Assembly (NCBI RefSeq): GCF_018408855.1
Contig: NZ_AP024322.1
Location: 992,001 to 1,056,000 of the forward strand
Source: Caballeronia sp. NK8
Lineage (GTDB): Bacteria; Pseudomonadota; Gammaproteobacteria; Burkholderiales; Burkholderiaceae
Direction: 5' to 3'
Length of the DNA: 64,000 nt
Shown here: positions 28,180 to 36,139 of the stretch, piece after piece
How positions within the stretch are numbered: the stretch's first letter is position 1
Layout: each line of letters opens with the position of its first letter
Notes under the pieces: model-generated
Databases searched by the model: none
Seen by the model: only the letters and a program-made list of their open reading frames with translations
Told to the model about the DNA's origin: nothing
Made by a program: the position numbers and the translations under genes

Positions 28180-29700
28180 CTACGCGGTGGGCGCGGCGAG
28201 CGGCGCATCGACGCTGCGCTCGCGCGGCATCGACACGCTGATCGCCGTGCCGTGCGGCGACGCGCGCTCGATCTCGAAGCGCCCGCCGCGCGCCGACACA
28301 CGCTGCCGCATGCCGACGAGCCCATGCGTCTGCGTGCGCTTCAGATCCTGCGGCCGGATGCCGATGCCGTCGTCGGTGATCGAAAGCGACACGTTCTCTT
28401 CATCGATATCGAGCGCAATCCTGATGCGGCTCGCATGCGCATATTTCGCCGCGTTCGTGAGCGTCTCCTGCGCGACGCGAAAGAGCGCGATCTCGATCGC
28501 CTCGCCGAGCTTCACGTCCTCGCCCGGCAGATCCGATTCCACATTCCAGCCATTGCGCTGCGCGGCTTCATCGGCGAGTGAGCGCAGCGCCGTCACGAGG
28601 CCGAAGTTGGCGAGCACGGTCGGGCGCATGTCCTCGATGATGCGGCGCTTCAACGCAATGCCCTGATCGAGATTGCCGAGCGCGCGCGCGAGTTTTTCGG
28701 CCATCGTGGGTTCGGTGTCCTTCAGCTTGCCGCGCACCCACGCGACATCCATCTTGCTCGCCGTGAGGATCGAGCCGAGTTCGTCGTGCAGTTCGCGCGC
28801 AAGCTCGGTCTTCTCGTTCTCGCTGACCGATTGCAAATGCCACGCGAGCGCTTCGAGCTGGCGCGTGCGCGCGAACACGAGTTGATCGAGTTCCTCCTGC
28901 TGCGTGATGAGCGCCTTCTGCACGCGCGCCTGTTTGTCGAGCTGGATGCCGAGATTGCGGAACAGCAGGATGAACAACACGATATTGAGCGCGCACAACG
29001 CGCCGACGCAGAGCGTGGAGATGCGCTGGTCGGCGCGGCTCGCGTCGAGCGCGTGTTGCGCGCGCTGTTCCTCGTTCAGGCGCAACAGCGACAACGCCGC
29101 GTCGAGCGTCGCGCTGGTGTCGGGCGGCGGCAGCGCGAGCGGACGCGGGTGGGCGGCGGCGTCTTCCGGCGTATCTTCGAGGCGCACGGTGCCTTGCGCG
29201 ATTTCATCGTCGGCGGCGGCGCGGATCTGCGCGAAGCTCGCGAGCGCGGTGTCGTCGCCGATGCGCCGGTAATACGCATCGAGCGACGCCAGCGTGCGCC
29301 GCACGCGTGCGGTTGTCTCCCGGAAGTGCGCCTGATACGCGCCGTCGGGCTTCAGCGCAAAGCCGCGTTCGTCGGCGGTGAGCGTGGCGATATCGGCGGC
29401 GAGCATCGACAACTGCGCGGTCGCGCCCTTCGCGTCGAGCGCGGTTTCGTATTCCGACGCGATCCGCATGCGCCCCGATTCCAGAATGACGAGCCCGCCC
29501 ACCGTGATGACGATCGCCACCGTCATCGCTACGGCCCAGCTATAGCGGCGCATCCATTCATTGAAACGCGCCGCGCGTCGCGCGATTCCGGCCGGCGCGG
29601 GCGGCGTGGGCGTTTTCTGCATGGCGGGTTCATTGGCCGCGAAGGACGGGGTTTCGTCGGGCAGGATCGTCGGTATCGCGGCGCGCGGTACGTGGCTCAT
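28180..29700 (-). CDS. Membrane sensor histidine kinase, NarX/DegS type with a CHASE3-like sensor
   Basis: A 506-residue kinase starting at ATG 29700 ([11 protein letters not shown]); a longer frame to 29811 adds unsupported sequence and overlaps the divergent DUF1328 promoter area. A cytoplasmic N-terminus is followed by one helix ([17 protein letters not shown]), a periplasmic helical domain resembling CHASE3 and a second helix ([18 protein letters not shown]). A coiled coil and a HisKA_3 dimerisation domain come next, with the phosphoacceptor His in [20 protein letters not shown], then HATPase motifs ([16 protein letters not shown]). HisKA_3 kinases pair with LuxR/NarL-type regulators; one lies at 31048. 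The sensed signal is unknown. Confidence 0.92.
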   Translation of the reverse strand: MSHVPRAAIPTILPDETPSFAANEPAMQKTPTPPAPAGIARRAARFNEWMRRYSWAVAMTVAIVITVGGLVILESGRMRIASEYETALDAKGATAQLSMLAADIATLTADERGFALKPDGAYQAHFRETTARVRRTLASLDAYYRRIGDDTALASFAQIRAAADDEIAQGTVRLEDTPEDAAAHPRPLALPPPDTSATLDAALSLLRLNEEQRAQHALDASRADQRISTLCVGALCALNIVLFILLFRNLGIQLDKQARVQKALITQQEELDQLVFARTRQLEALAWHLQSVSENEKTELARELHDELGSILTASKMDVAWVRGKLKDTEPTMAEKLARALGNLDQGIALKRRIIEDMRPTVLANFGLVTALRSLADEAAQRNGWNVESDLPGEDVKLGEAIEIALFRVAQETLTNAAKYAHASRIRIALDIDEENVSLSITDDGIGIRPQDLKRTQTHGLVGMRQRVSARGGRFEIERASPHGTAISVSMPRERSVDAPLAAPTA

Positions 29701-29828
29701 GGTGTCGGATAGCCGATTTGAAAGCGGGTGTCGGTGGATTCCCACAGCAAAAAAGGAGCCTGCCCGAATGCGCGCCGCCAGACGCATCGCTAGGATGGTT
29801 CTGTAATCCATTCTTACGGGGAACGATC

Positions 29829-30005
29829 ATGCTGAAGTGGGCATTGTTTTTCGCGATCGTGGCCGTGATCGCGGGCGTGCTGGGTTTCACGGGCGTCGCC
29901 GCCGGGGCTGCGGCCATCGCGAAATTCCTGTTCGTGCTGTTCTTGATCCTGTGCGCCGTGTTCCTGGTGCTTGGCTTCGTCGTCACGAAAAAAGCCATCG
30001 ATTAG
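29829..30005 (+). CDS. DUF1328 small membrane protein, copy 1
   Basis: A 58-residue peptide ([20 protein letters not shown]...) with two hydrophobic helices around the conserved [17 protein letters not shown], the mark of the DUF1328/UPF0391 (YtjA) family. Members are inner-membrane peptides of unknown function, often in stress-induced sets. A GGGGAACG sequence precedes the ATG. It is divergent from the histidine kinase (128 bases between starts) and 10 bases before a second family member, so the two are surely cotranscribed. Confidence 0.92.
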   Translation: MLKWALFFAIVAVIAGVLGFTGVAAGAAAIAKFLFVLFLILCAVFLVLGFVVTKKAID

Positions 30006-30015
30006 AGGAGGTCAC

Positions 30016-30177
30016 ATGCTTCATTACGCCGTTGTCTTCTTCGTCATCGCCATCATCGCGGCCGTGTTCGGCTTCACGGGCATCGCGGCCGGGGCGGCGG
30101 AAATCGCGAAGATCCTTTTCTATATTTTTCTCGTCGTATTCGTGGTCACTTTGCTGCTCGGCGTGTTCCGAACGTGA
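30016..30177 (+). CDS. DUF1328 small membrane protein, copy 2
   Basis: A 53-residue paralogue of the preceding peptide ([20 protein letters not shown], then [20 protein letters not shown]). It keeps the DUF1328 core but has a shorter C-terminus ending GVFRT. A very strong ribosome site, GAGGAGGT, lies 5 bases before the ATG and partly overlaps the stop codon of copy 1. A terminator hairpin follows 33 bases after the stop, so the pair forms a small operon. Confidence 0.92.
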   Translation: MLHYAVVFFVIAIIAAVFGFTGIAAGAAEIAKILFYIFLVVFVVTLLLGVFRT

Positions 30178-30210
30178 CGCCCTCATTCGGGCGAAAGCCA
30201 TGAGCCATCA

Positions 30211-30248
30211 AGCCGCGCGCGGGTTTTACGACCGTCGCGCGGCTTTTT
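30211..30248 (+). terminator. Rho-independent terminator of the DUF1328 pair
   Basis: AGCCGCGCG pairs with CGCGCGGCT across a 16-base loop and is followed directly by TTTT, 33 bases after the second peptide's stop. Confidence 0.85.
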
Positions 30249-30377
30249 GAAGGGATCAGGCATGGCGCATGCATCGGAGTCTCTGATTGGATAGCGGGGT
30301 TCTATGCAGGTCCGCCTTGCACGGGCCTCGCGCCAGCGAACAGTCATGTCACACCCCATCACAGAGGAGCGAACCAA

Positions 30378-30953
30378 ATGTCCAAATCGTCTGCTGTAAA
30401 AGCTGCGCCGAGCCAGTCCACGGACGCTTTTGTCCTCGATGTCGAAAAGATTCGCGCCGATGCGCGGCAGCACATGGATGAAGGCGCGGTGACGACGGGT
30501 TACGGCGCCGACCGCGAGACCGTGTTAAAGCTGCTCAACGACTCGCTCGCCACCGAAATCGTCTGCACGCTGCGCTACAAGCGTCACTACTTCATGGCGA
30601 AGGGTATCCATTCGGAAGCCGTCGCGCAGGAATTCCTGGAGCACGCGAACGAGGAACAGGAGCACGCCGATACGCTCGCCGAACGCATCGTGCAGCTTGG
30701 CGGCGAGCCGAATTTCGCGCCGGACGGCCTCTCGTCGCGCTCGCATTCGGAGTACAGCGAAGGCAAGGATCTGATCGACATGATCCGCGAGAATCTGATT
30801 GCCGAGCGCATCGCGATCGATACGTATCGCGAGATCATTCGCTATCTCGGCGATAAGGACGTCACGACGCGACGCATCTTCGAGGACATTCTCGCCGTCG
30901 AGGAAGAACACGCCGACGACATGGCGGACCTGCTGGAAGGCCGCAACGGATAA
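30378..30953 (+). CDS. Ferritin-like/bacterioferritin-family protein
   Basis: A 191-residue four-helix ferritin-like protein. The di-iron ligands can be read in order as Glu60 (LATEIVC), Glu93 and His96 (EEQEH), Glu143 (IAERIAI), and Glu175 and His178 (EEEH), the pattern of bacterioferritins. An N-terminal extension of about 40 residues is unusual compared with classic Bfr (about 158 residues). Proteins of this length annotated as ferritin or bacterioferritin are common in proteobacterial stress loci. The expected role is iron storage or oxidation in the cytoplasm. GAGGAGCG lies before the start. It precedes a response-regulator gene by about 95 bases. Confidence 0.9.
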   Translation: MSKSSAVKAAPSQSTDAFVLDVEKIRADARQHMDEGAVTTGYGADRETVLKLLNDSLATEIVCTLRYKRHYFMAKGIHSEAVAQEFLEHANEEQEHADTLAERIVQLGGEPNFAPDGLSSRSHSEYSEGKDLIDMIRENLIAERIAIDTYREIIRYLGDKDVTTRRIFEDILAVEEEHADDMADLLEGRNG

Positions 30954-31047
30954 GGGCGATGACGCGGGGCGCGCAGTGCGTGCCCCGCGTCTGCATGACA
31001 TGGCCGATCAACTACTACAAGAGCGTCCGGCCCTGCGGACGACGCGA

Positions 31048-31680
31048 ATGATTCGAGTCCTGATAGCCGACGACCACGCGATCGTGCGCAGCGGTTTCCG
31101 CCAGTTCGTCGCGGACGAGCCCGACATGGAAGTCGCCGCCGAGGCCGCCACCGGCGACGAGGCGATTGCGCGCGTGCGCGAGCAGGCGTTCGACGTGGTA
31201 TTGCTCGATATCGCCATGCCCGACAAGAACGGCGTCGACACCTTGCGCGTGATCAAGCAGATCCGGCCGGAGCAGGGCGTGCTGATGCTCTCGGGCTTTC
31301 CGGAGAGCCAGTACGCGATCAATCTGCTGAAGGCGGGCGCGAACGGTTATCTGAACAAGGACGCCACGCCCGATGAAATAGTGCGCGCGATCCGCACGGT
31401 GGCGCGCGGGCACCGGTATCTGTCGGAATTCATCGCCGATGCGCTCGCCGACAAACTCGACAAACCCGCCGCCGAGCGGCCGCACGAAATGCTCTCGGAG
31501 CGCGAGTTTCAGATCTTCTGCAAGCTCGCGGGCGGCCAGATTCCGACGGAAATCGCGCAGGAACTGCATCTTTCGGTGAAGACGGTGAGCACCTATCGCG
31601 CGCGCGTGCTGGAAAAGATGCGGCTCGCCAACAACGCCGACCTCACGTATTACGCGATCAAGAACGGCCTGATCGAATAG
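31048..31680 (+). CDS. NarL/LuxR-type response regulator
   Basis: A 210-residue regulator. The receiver domain (1-120) has Asp8-Asp9 and the phosphoacceptor Asp54 (VVLLDIAMPD), with Lys in LNKDATPDEIV. The C-terminal LuxR-type helix-turn-helix (about 145-205) includes LSEREFQIFCKLAGG and LHLSVKTVSTYRARVLEKM. I start at MIRVLIADDHA; an in-frame ATG at 31000 would add 16 residues, and neither has a strong ribosome site. It is the probable partner of the HisKA_3 kinase at 28180-29700, which is divergently oriented about 1.35 kb away. Target genes may be the neighbouring small stress genes. Confidence 0.93.
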   Translation: MIRVLIADDHAIVRSGFRQFVADEPDMEVAAEAATGDEAIARVREQAFDVVLLDIAMPDKNGVDTLRVIKQIRPEQGVLMLSGFPESQYAINLLKAGANGYLNKDATPDEIVRAIRTVARGHRYLSEFIADALADKLDKPAAERPHEMLSEREFQIFCKLAGGQIPTEIAQELHLSVKTVSTYRARVLEKMRLANNADLTYYAIKNGLIE

Positions 31681-31707
31681 CGGCGCGGCACACGGAGGGC
31701 GCCCGAC

Positions 31708-32148
31708 GTGGGCAATCACATCGACACCGACGACCGGGCAGGACATGAGCGGACGCCGCGCGCACCGCTCGCGGTGCTGCTGATCGAGGATTCGCCGCTG
31801 ATCCGTCGCAGCCTGACCGAGGCGATCGACGCGCTCGGACCGTGGCGCGTGACCGCTTTCGCCGATAACCCCGCCGACGCCATCGCGCTACTCGCGGCGC
31901 AGGTTTTCGACGCGGTGATCGTCGATCTGCAACTGAAGCGCGGCTCGGGCATCGACGTGCTCGCGTGGCTCGAGGCGAGCGGCGCGGCGCGAGCGCGTGG
32001 CGCGTTCGTCGCGGTGCTGACCAATCACGCGCTGCCGGCGTATCGCGAGCGTTGCCTGCAATACGGCGTGCGCCACTTCTTCGACAAGTCGCTGGAATTC
32101 GACCGCGTGCTCGACGCGTTGCACGACTACGCGCGCGAGCGGGCCTGA
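31708..32148 (+). CDS. Stand-alone receiver-domain protein
   Basis: A 146-residue protein with a GTG start preceded by ACGGAGGG. It has an N-terminal extension of about 20 residues and a single receiver domain: acidic pair in LLIEDSPLIRR, phosphoacceptor Asp73 (AVIVDLQLKRGSG), Thr in VAVLTNHA and Lys in HFFDKSLEF. There is no output domain, so it should act by protein contact or as a phosphate sink. It follows the NarL-type regulator by 27 bases, so the two are probably cotranscribed. Its last 22 bases overlap the convergent MFS gene. Confidence 0.9.
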   Translation: MGNHIDTDDRAGHERTPRAPLAVLLIEDSPLIRRSLTEAIDALGPWRVTAFADNPADAIALLAAQVFDAVIVDLQLKRGSGIDVLAWLEASGAARARGAFVAVLTNHALPAYRERCLQYGVRHFFDKSLEFDRVLDALHDYARERA

Positions 32149-33341
32149 GCGCGCGCGCGTCCGCGCCAGTGACTGAAGCCGGCGAGCGCCGTCGCCGCGA
32201 GGCCGGCGAGACACACGCCCGTCCAGCCCAGCGCGTGCCATGCGAGCGACGCGAGCGCCGAACCCAATGATCCGCCGATGAAATACGCGACCATATAGAC
32301 CGTGTTCACGCGGCTGCGCGCTTCCGGCTTGAGCGCGTAGATGCGCGACTGGTTCGAGATCTGCGCGGCCTGCACGCCGATATCGAGCACGATCACGCCG
32401 ACGACCAGCCCGGCGATACTCCGCGCGGAAAACGCGAACACCACGAACGACACCGCCACGAGCCCGATGCACAGCGAGATGACCGCGCGCGGCCCGCGCC
32501 TGTCGGCGGATTTGCCCGCGAGCGGCGCCGCGAGCGCGCCCGCCGCGCCGACGATGCCGAACAGCCCAGCAGCCTGCGGCCCCATGTGAAACGGCTCGCC
32601 CGCGAGCAGCAGCGTGAGCACCGACCAGAAGATGCTGAACGCGGCGAAGAGCGCGCCGCCGGTCAGCGATGCTTCGCGCAGCGCCGCGCTTTCCGCCGCG
32701 AGATGCCACAGCGAGGCGAGCAGCTTGCCGTAGGGAAGCGTCGAGGTCGGCCGGCTTTTCGGCAGCCGCGCGATCACGACGACCGCCAGCGCGATAGTCG
32801 CGAACACGGACGCGCCGAACACCGCGCGCCAGCCGAAATACTGCGCGACGAAGCCGGACACCGTGCGCGCGAGCAGAATGCCGAGCAAAAGCCCGCTCAT
32901 CACCGTGCCGACGGCGTGGCCGCGTTCGGCGGCGGGCGCGAGCTCGGCGGCGAAGGGCACGGCTTGCTGCGCGATCGTCGCCACGATGCCGATCGCGAGG
33001 CTCGCCGCGATCAGCACCGCGAGCGTCGGCGCGGCAGTCGCGACGACGAGCGATACGCCGAGCGCCGCCAGTTGCAGCAGGATCAGCAGACGCCGGTCGA
33101 AGCGGTCGCCGAGCGGCGCGAGCACGAGCATGCCGAGCGCGTAGCCGAGTTGCGTCGACGCCGGCACGGCGCCGATCAGCCATGCGCTGCCGGGAAAGCT
33201 CGCGCGGAAGTCGTCGAGCAGCGGCTGATTGAAATAGATGTTCGCCACCGAAACGCCCGCGATGGTCGCGAGCAGCCACAGCGTGGCGCGGGAATAGTGC
33301 GGATGGCGTTCCGGCGGATTCGGTGGCGGCGCAGCGGACAT
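32127..33341 (-). CDS. MFS transporter, sugar/drug efflux type
   Basis: A 404-residue protein with about twelve helices and the MFS loop motif LGDRFDRRLLILLQ between helices 2 and 3. The opening LATIAGVSVANIYFNQPLL is typical of the DHA1-like putative exporters annotated YybF/YnfM-like in Burkholderia. Its substrate is unknown. It ends inside the convergent receiver gene (22-base overlap) and lies 38 bases downstream of the phosphodiesterase gene start region's stop, on the same strand, so cotranscription is possible. Confidence 0.88.
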   Translation of the reverse strand: MSAAPPPNPPERHPHYSRATLWLLATIAGVSVANIYFNQPLLDDFRASFPGSAWLIGAVPASTQLGYALGMLVLAPLGDRFDRRLLILLQLAALGVSLVVATAAPTLAVLIAASLAIGIVATIAQQAVPFAAELAPAAERGHAVGTVMSGLLLGILLARTVSGFVAQYFGWRAVFGASVFATIALAVVVIARLPKSRPTSTLPYGKLLASLWHLAAESAALREASLTGGALFAAFSIFWSVLTLLLAGEPFHMGPQAAGLFGIVGAAGALAAPLAGKSADRRGPRAVISLCIGLVAVSFVVFAFSARSIAGLVVGVIVLDIGVQAAQISNQSRIYALKPEARSRVNTVYMVAYFIGGSLGSALASLAWHALGWTGVCLAGLAATALAGFSHWRGRARAQARSRA

Positions 33342-33379
33342 GGGAAACGCAGACGTTGACGGTCAGCCGCCGATCATAC

Positions 33380-34180
33380 TCAGAAAGGCTGCGGTCCGCC
33401 GCCCTGATCGACGCTCATGCAATGCGTGACGAGGCCGGAATCGGCGCGCCACAGATGCAGCCCGAACGCGGGCGGCTCCATGACGAAGGCCTCCGGGCCG
33501 TCGGGCTTCAGCTGCAACGCAACCTGATGCGCGGTCGACGGCGCGCACCACACGATCGTGCCGCCGAAGCGCACGCTGATCGCCCGATGCACGTGACCGC
33601 ACACGATGCGCTCGACGTTCGGATGGCGCCGCACCAGCGCATCGAGCGCGCGGCTGTCGTCGGGCGCGAGGCGGATGTCGTCCATGAAGCCGATGCCGCA
33701 CGCGACAGGCGGATGATGCATCGCGATCACGACGGGCCGCTCGCGGCTCGCGTCGAGTTGCGCTTCGAGCCAGGCGAGGCGGGTCGGGCACAGGCGGCCC
33801 GCGCCCGAGCCGGGATCGAGCGTATCGAGCGCGATCACGCGGACGTCGGCCACATCGAATGCGTACTGGACGAAGGCGTCGCCGGTGGCGAGCTCCGGCC
33901 GGTCGTCGAAGACCGTGCGCAGATTCGCGCGATCGTCGTGATTGCCGACGAGCACGCGCCACGGCATCGCGAGCCGGTCGAGCAGCGTGCGCAAATGCCG
34001 GTATTCGGCGATGCCGCCCGCATCGACGAGATCGCCGGTGATGAGCGCGGCGTCGGGACGCGGGTCGAGCGCATTGAGTGCGTCGATCGCGCGGGCGAGG
34101 AAGGCGGCCGTATCGACGCGGCCGTAAGCGAGCGTGCCCGGCGGCGTGATGTGCAGATCGCTGATCTGGGCGAGCAGCAT
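33380..34180 (-). CDS. CpdA-like metallophosphoesterase (cyclic-nucleotide phosphodiesterase family)
   Basis: A 266-residue calcineurin-like phosphoesterase. The metal-binding motifs are all present: DLH (QISDLHITPP), GDLVD, GNHDD, the AMHHPP histidine and GHVHR. The family includes CpdA, which hydrolyses 3',5'-cAMP, and GpdQ glycerophosphodiesterases; the length fits either. It is probably cytoplasmic, since no signal peptide is seen. The specific substrate is not readable from the sequence. Confidence 0.88.
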   Translation of the reverse strand: MLLAQISDLHITPPGTLAYGRVDTAAFLARAIDALNALDPRPDAALITGDLVDAGGIAEYRHLRTLLDRLAMPWRVLVGNHDDRANLRTVFDDRPELATGDAFVQYAFDVADVRVIALDTLDPGSGAGRLCPTRLAWLEAQLDASRERPVVIAMHHPPVACGIGFMDDIRLAPDDSRALDALVRRHPNVERIVCGHVHRAISVRFGGTIVWCAPSTAHQVALQLKPDGPEAFVMEPPAFGLHLWRADSGLVTHCMSVDQGGGPQPF

Positions 34181-34217
34181 GTGCGTGGGTCTCCTCGTCG
34201 CGGGCGGGTGGTTCGGC

Positions 34218-34574
34218 TCAGTCGTCGGATGCGGCGGTTGGCGGCTTCGGCGCGAGCTTCGCGGGCACGAGCCACTGGAAGCCCGTCATCGATGTTTCGC
34301 TGAACGTGCATTCGGCGGCCGCGGAGACCAGCACCGGCTTGGTGGCGGGCGGCGTCGGCGCGTTCTGGATCGTGCCGTGCACGACCACCCGCGAACCATG
34401 ATAACTCGCGCCGGAGCCGGTGATTTTCAAAGGCGCGCTGGCCGCGTCGGGATAATCGGCGCGGACCTTCTCCTTGCAGGCTTCGACATTCTTGTAATAG
34501 GACGTGCAGCCGGCGAGCGAGGCGAACGAAAGCGAGATCAGGACGGCCAGCAGAGGGTGGTTTCGATGTTTCAT
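34218..34574 (-). CDS. Hypothetical lipoprotein
   Basis: A 118-residue protein with a lipoprotein signal (LLAVLISLSFASLAGC, Cys 23). The mature domain of about 95 residues (TSYYKNVEACKEKVRADYPD, then KITGSGASYHGSRVVVHGTI) may fold as a small beta domain with a Cys near each end. The start at 34574 is preferred over an ATG 36 bases upstream because it gives a compact signal peptide. It lies 37 bases upstream of the CpdA-like gene on the same strand. I do not recognise the family. Confidence 0.75.
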   Translation of the reverse strand: MKHRNHPLLAVLISLSFASLAGCTSYYKNVEACKEKVRADYPDAASAPLKITGSGASYHGSRVVVHGTIQNAPTPPATKPVLVSAAAECTFSETSMTGFQWLVPAKLAPKPPTAASDD

Positions 34575-34770
34575 CGATGAATTCGGTCGATGCCCGATGC
34601 CGCGAGGCAAATCGGAGCGTGATGAAGGTCGGGCGAAGCTTTATAACACGCGCGGCCGTGTATCACTGTAGTGCATCGAGGCGCAGCGGGGCCGCGCGCC
34701 GATGGCTTGTTTTGTCGCGCGATGCGGTAGCACAATCGGCACTGTCGAACGATCCGCGCGTTTTTGACCG

Positions 34771-35070
34771 ATGGAGACGACCGTCATGCAGAAGGACATC
34801 GAAGTAGGCGATTACCTGCTTGCCATGCAGGCCGTGCCGCGGCAGATCGAAGCCGACGGCGACGAGGAGGCTGCCCCGTCCGAGGGATACGCGATCCGCG
34901 TGCGCGTGACGCGGCTCGATCAGAAGCCGGTGCACGGTTCCGCGCTCGCGAGCGATTCCGGCGAAATGACGGGCGACCACGGCCCGTTCGAGACCGTCGC
35001 CGAGGCGATCGCGCACGGCGAGGCCTGGGGACGGCATTACGTTGCGCGCGTGCTGGGGCATTCGGTGTAG
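34771..35070 (+). CDS. Conserved-looking small protein of unknown function
   Basis: A 99-residue acidic, soluble protein. The N-terminus QKDIEVGDYLLAMQAVPRQI and the C-terminal half GPFETVAEAIAHGEAWGRHY suggest a compact domain; the latter resembles short stress- or DUF-type Burkholderia proteins that I cannot name with certainty. ATG 34771 is used; ATG 34786 (MQKDIEVG) is equally possible. It is a single gene between a divergent lipoprotein and another orphan. Confidence 0.65.
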   Translation: METTVMQKDIEVGDYLLAMQAVPRQIEADGDEEAAPSEGYAIRVRVTRLDQKPVHGSALASDSGEMTGDHGPFETVAEAIAHGEAWGRHYVARVLGHSV

Positions 35071-35177
35071 CGGCGGGGCCGCGAAAGAGGGGGGCGCTCC
35101 CCGCGTCAGGCGGGTGCCGGGCGGCGATGCGTGTGGCTAGACTCTGGCTCATCGACCGGACCATCGCAGAGGCCGCC

Positions 35178-35390
35178 ATGACGCCCGTTGCTCTTTACGT
35201 CACGCCCCATTTCATCGCTTCCGTGCGCAGGGGGAAGGTGCGCGACTGTTTTAGCGGGACGGTTCGGTTTATCGGCGTGGACGCGCTGCCGTTCGATGTC
35301 GAACACGTGTGCCTGCTGGATCGCGATACGGCGATCGAGGCGCTGTTCGATGCGGTGAGGGACGCGGAGAGGTTGTTGAATGCGGTGTGA
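35178..35390 (+). CDS. Small protein of unknown function
   Basis: A 70-residue soluble protein (MTPVALYVTPHFIASVRRGK, then FIGVDALPFDVEHVCLLDRD) with no membrane segment. GAGG lies shortly before the ATG. The codon pattern is consistent with neighbouring genes and the frame ends cleanly 24 bases before the tRNA. I do not recognise it, and a small size with no hallmark keeps confidence moderate. Confidence 0.55.
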   Translation: MTPVALYVTPHFIASVRRGKVRDCFSGTVRFIGVDALPFDVEHVCLLDRDTAIEALFDAVRDAERLLNAV

Positions 35391-35414
35391 GGGGGCGTTG
35401 CACGAAGCCCGCTT

Positions 35415-35499
35415 TGGTGCCGGGGACCGGACTCGAACCGGCAAGCCGTGAGGCGGCGGATTTTAAGTCCGCTATGTTTACCAATTTCATCACCCCGGC
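35415..35499 (-). tRNA. tRNA-Leu (anticodon UAA)
   Basis: An 85-base tRNA on the minus strand, from GCCGGGG at 35499 to the encoded CCA at 35415. The acceptor stem is GCCGGGG/CCCCGGC. The anticodon loop CTTAAAA gives anticodon UAA, and the T arm contains GGTTCGAGTCC. A variable arm of class II size (CCGCCTCACGGCTT region) fits leucine. Confidence 0.95.
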
Positions 35500-35631
35500 A
35501 AGGGCGGACGCGATTCTACCATTGCGCGGCAGCGCGCCAAAACCGCGCCAGCCGCCGATGCGCGCCCCGTTCGACAGGATTTCACCCCGCCCGCATAATC
35601 ATCGGCACCGGTTCAGCCGCAAGGACACCCG

Positions 35632-36087
35632 ATGATGCGCATCGGCCTCATCTCCGACACACACAACCTCGTGCGCCCCGAGGCGCTCGAGGCCTTGCGC
35701 GGCGTCTCGCACATCATCCACGCGGGCGACATCTGCAAACGCGACGTGCTCGATACCCTCGCGCCACTCGCGCCGCTCACGGTCGTGCGCGGCAACAACG
35801 ACATCGGTGAGGGCGTTGCGCACTTGCCCGAACAGGCACGCATCGAACTCGGCGGCGTGACGATCCACGTCGTCCACGATATCGCCGATGTGCCGAAGCA
35901 ACTCGACGGCATCGATATCGTCGTGACCGGTCATTCGCACAAGCCGCTCATCGAACGACGCGGCAACGTGCTGTTCGTGAATCCCGGCAGCGCGGGGCCA
36001 CGCCGCTTCAGATTGCCGGTCACGCTCGCACTGCTCGACATCGAGGATGGAATACCGCAAGCGCGCATCGTCGCGCTCGCGACATAA
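35632..36087 (+). CDS. YfcE/MJ0936-type metallophosphoesterase
   Basis: A 151-residue calcineurin-like phosphodiesterase of the short YfcE type. The motifs are SDTHN (residue 8 on), HAGDI, GNNDI, the HVVHD histidine, and TGHSHKP followed by NPGSAGPRR, which together bind two metal ions. Relatives hydrolyse phosphodiesters in vitro with unclear physiological substrates. Start codons at 35632 and 35635 are both possible. A bidirectional terminator begins at its stop codon. Confidence 0.92.
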   Translation: MMRIGLISDTHNLVRPEALEALRGVSHIIHAGDICKRDVLDTLAPLAPLTVVRGNNDIGEGVAHLPEQARIELGGVTIHVVHDIADVPKQLDGIDIVVTGHSHKPLIERRGNVLFVNPGSAGPRRFRLPVTLALLDIEDGIPQARIVALAT

Positions 36088-36117
36088 AAAAAGGCCGGCG
36101 CTCACGCACCGGCCTTT
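36086..36117. terminator. Bidirectional rho-independent terminator
   Basis: AAAGGCCGG and CCGGCCTTT pair across a 10-base loop. On the minus strand the stem continues into seven Ts (the A run at 36086-36092), so it should stop the ProP-like transporter transcript, and it can also end the plus-strand phosphoesterase transcript. Confidence 0.9.
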
Positions 36118-36139
36118 CGCCGTCAGACAGTCCGAACGC

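Noticed and set aside
35415..35499. tRNA-Leu as a possible phage or island attachment site
   Set aside because: No integrase gene and no partial tRNA 3' repeat were seen on either side within the window.
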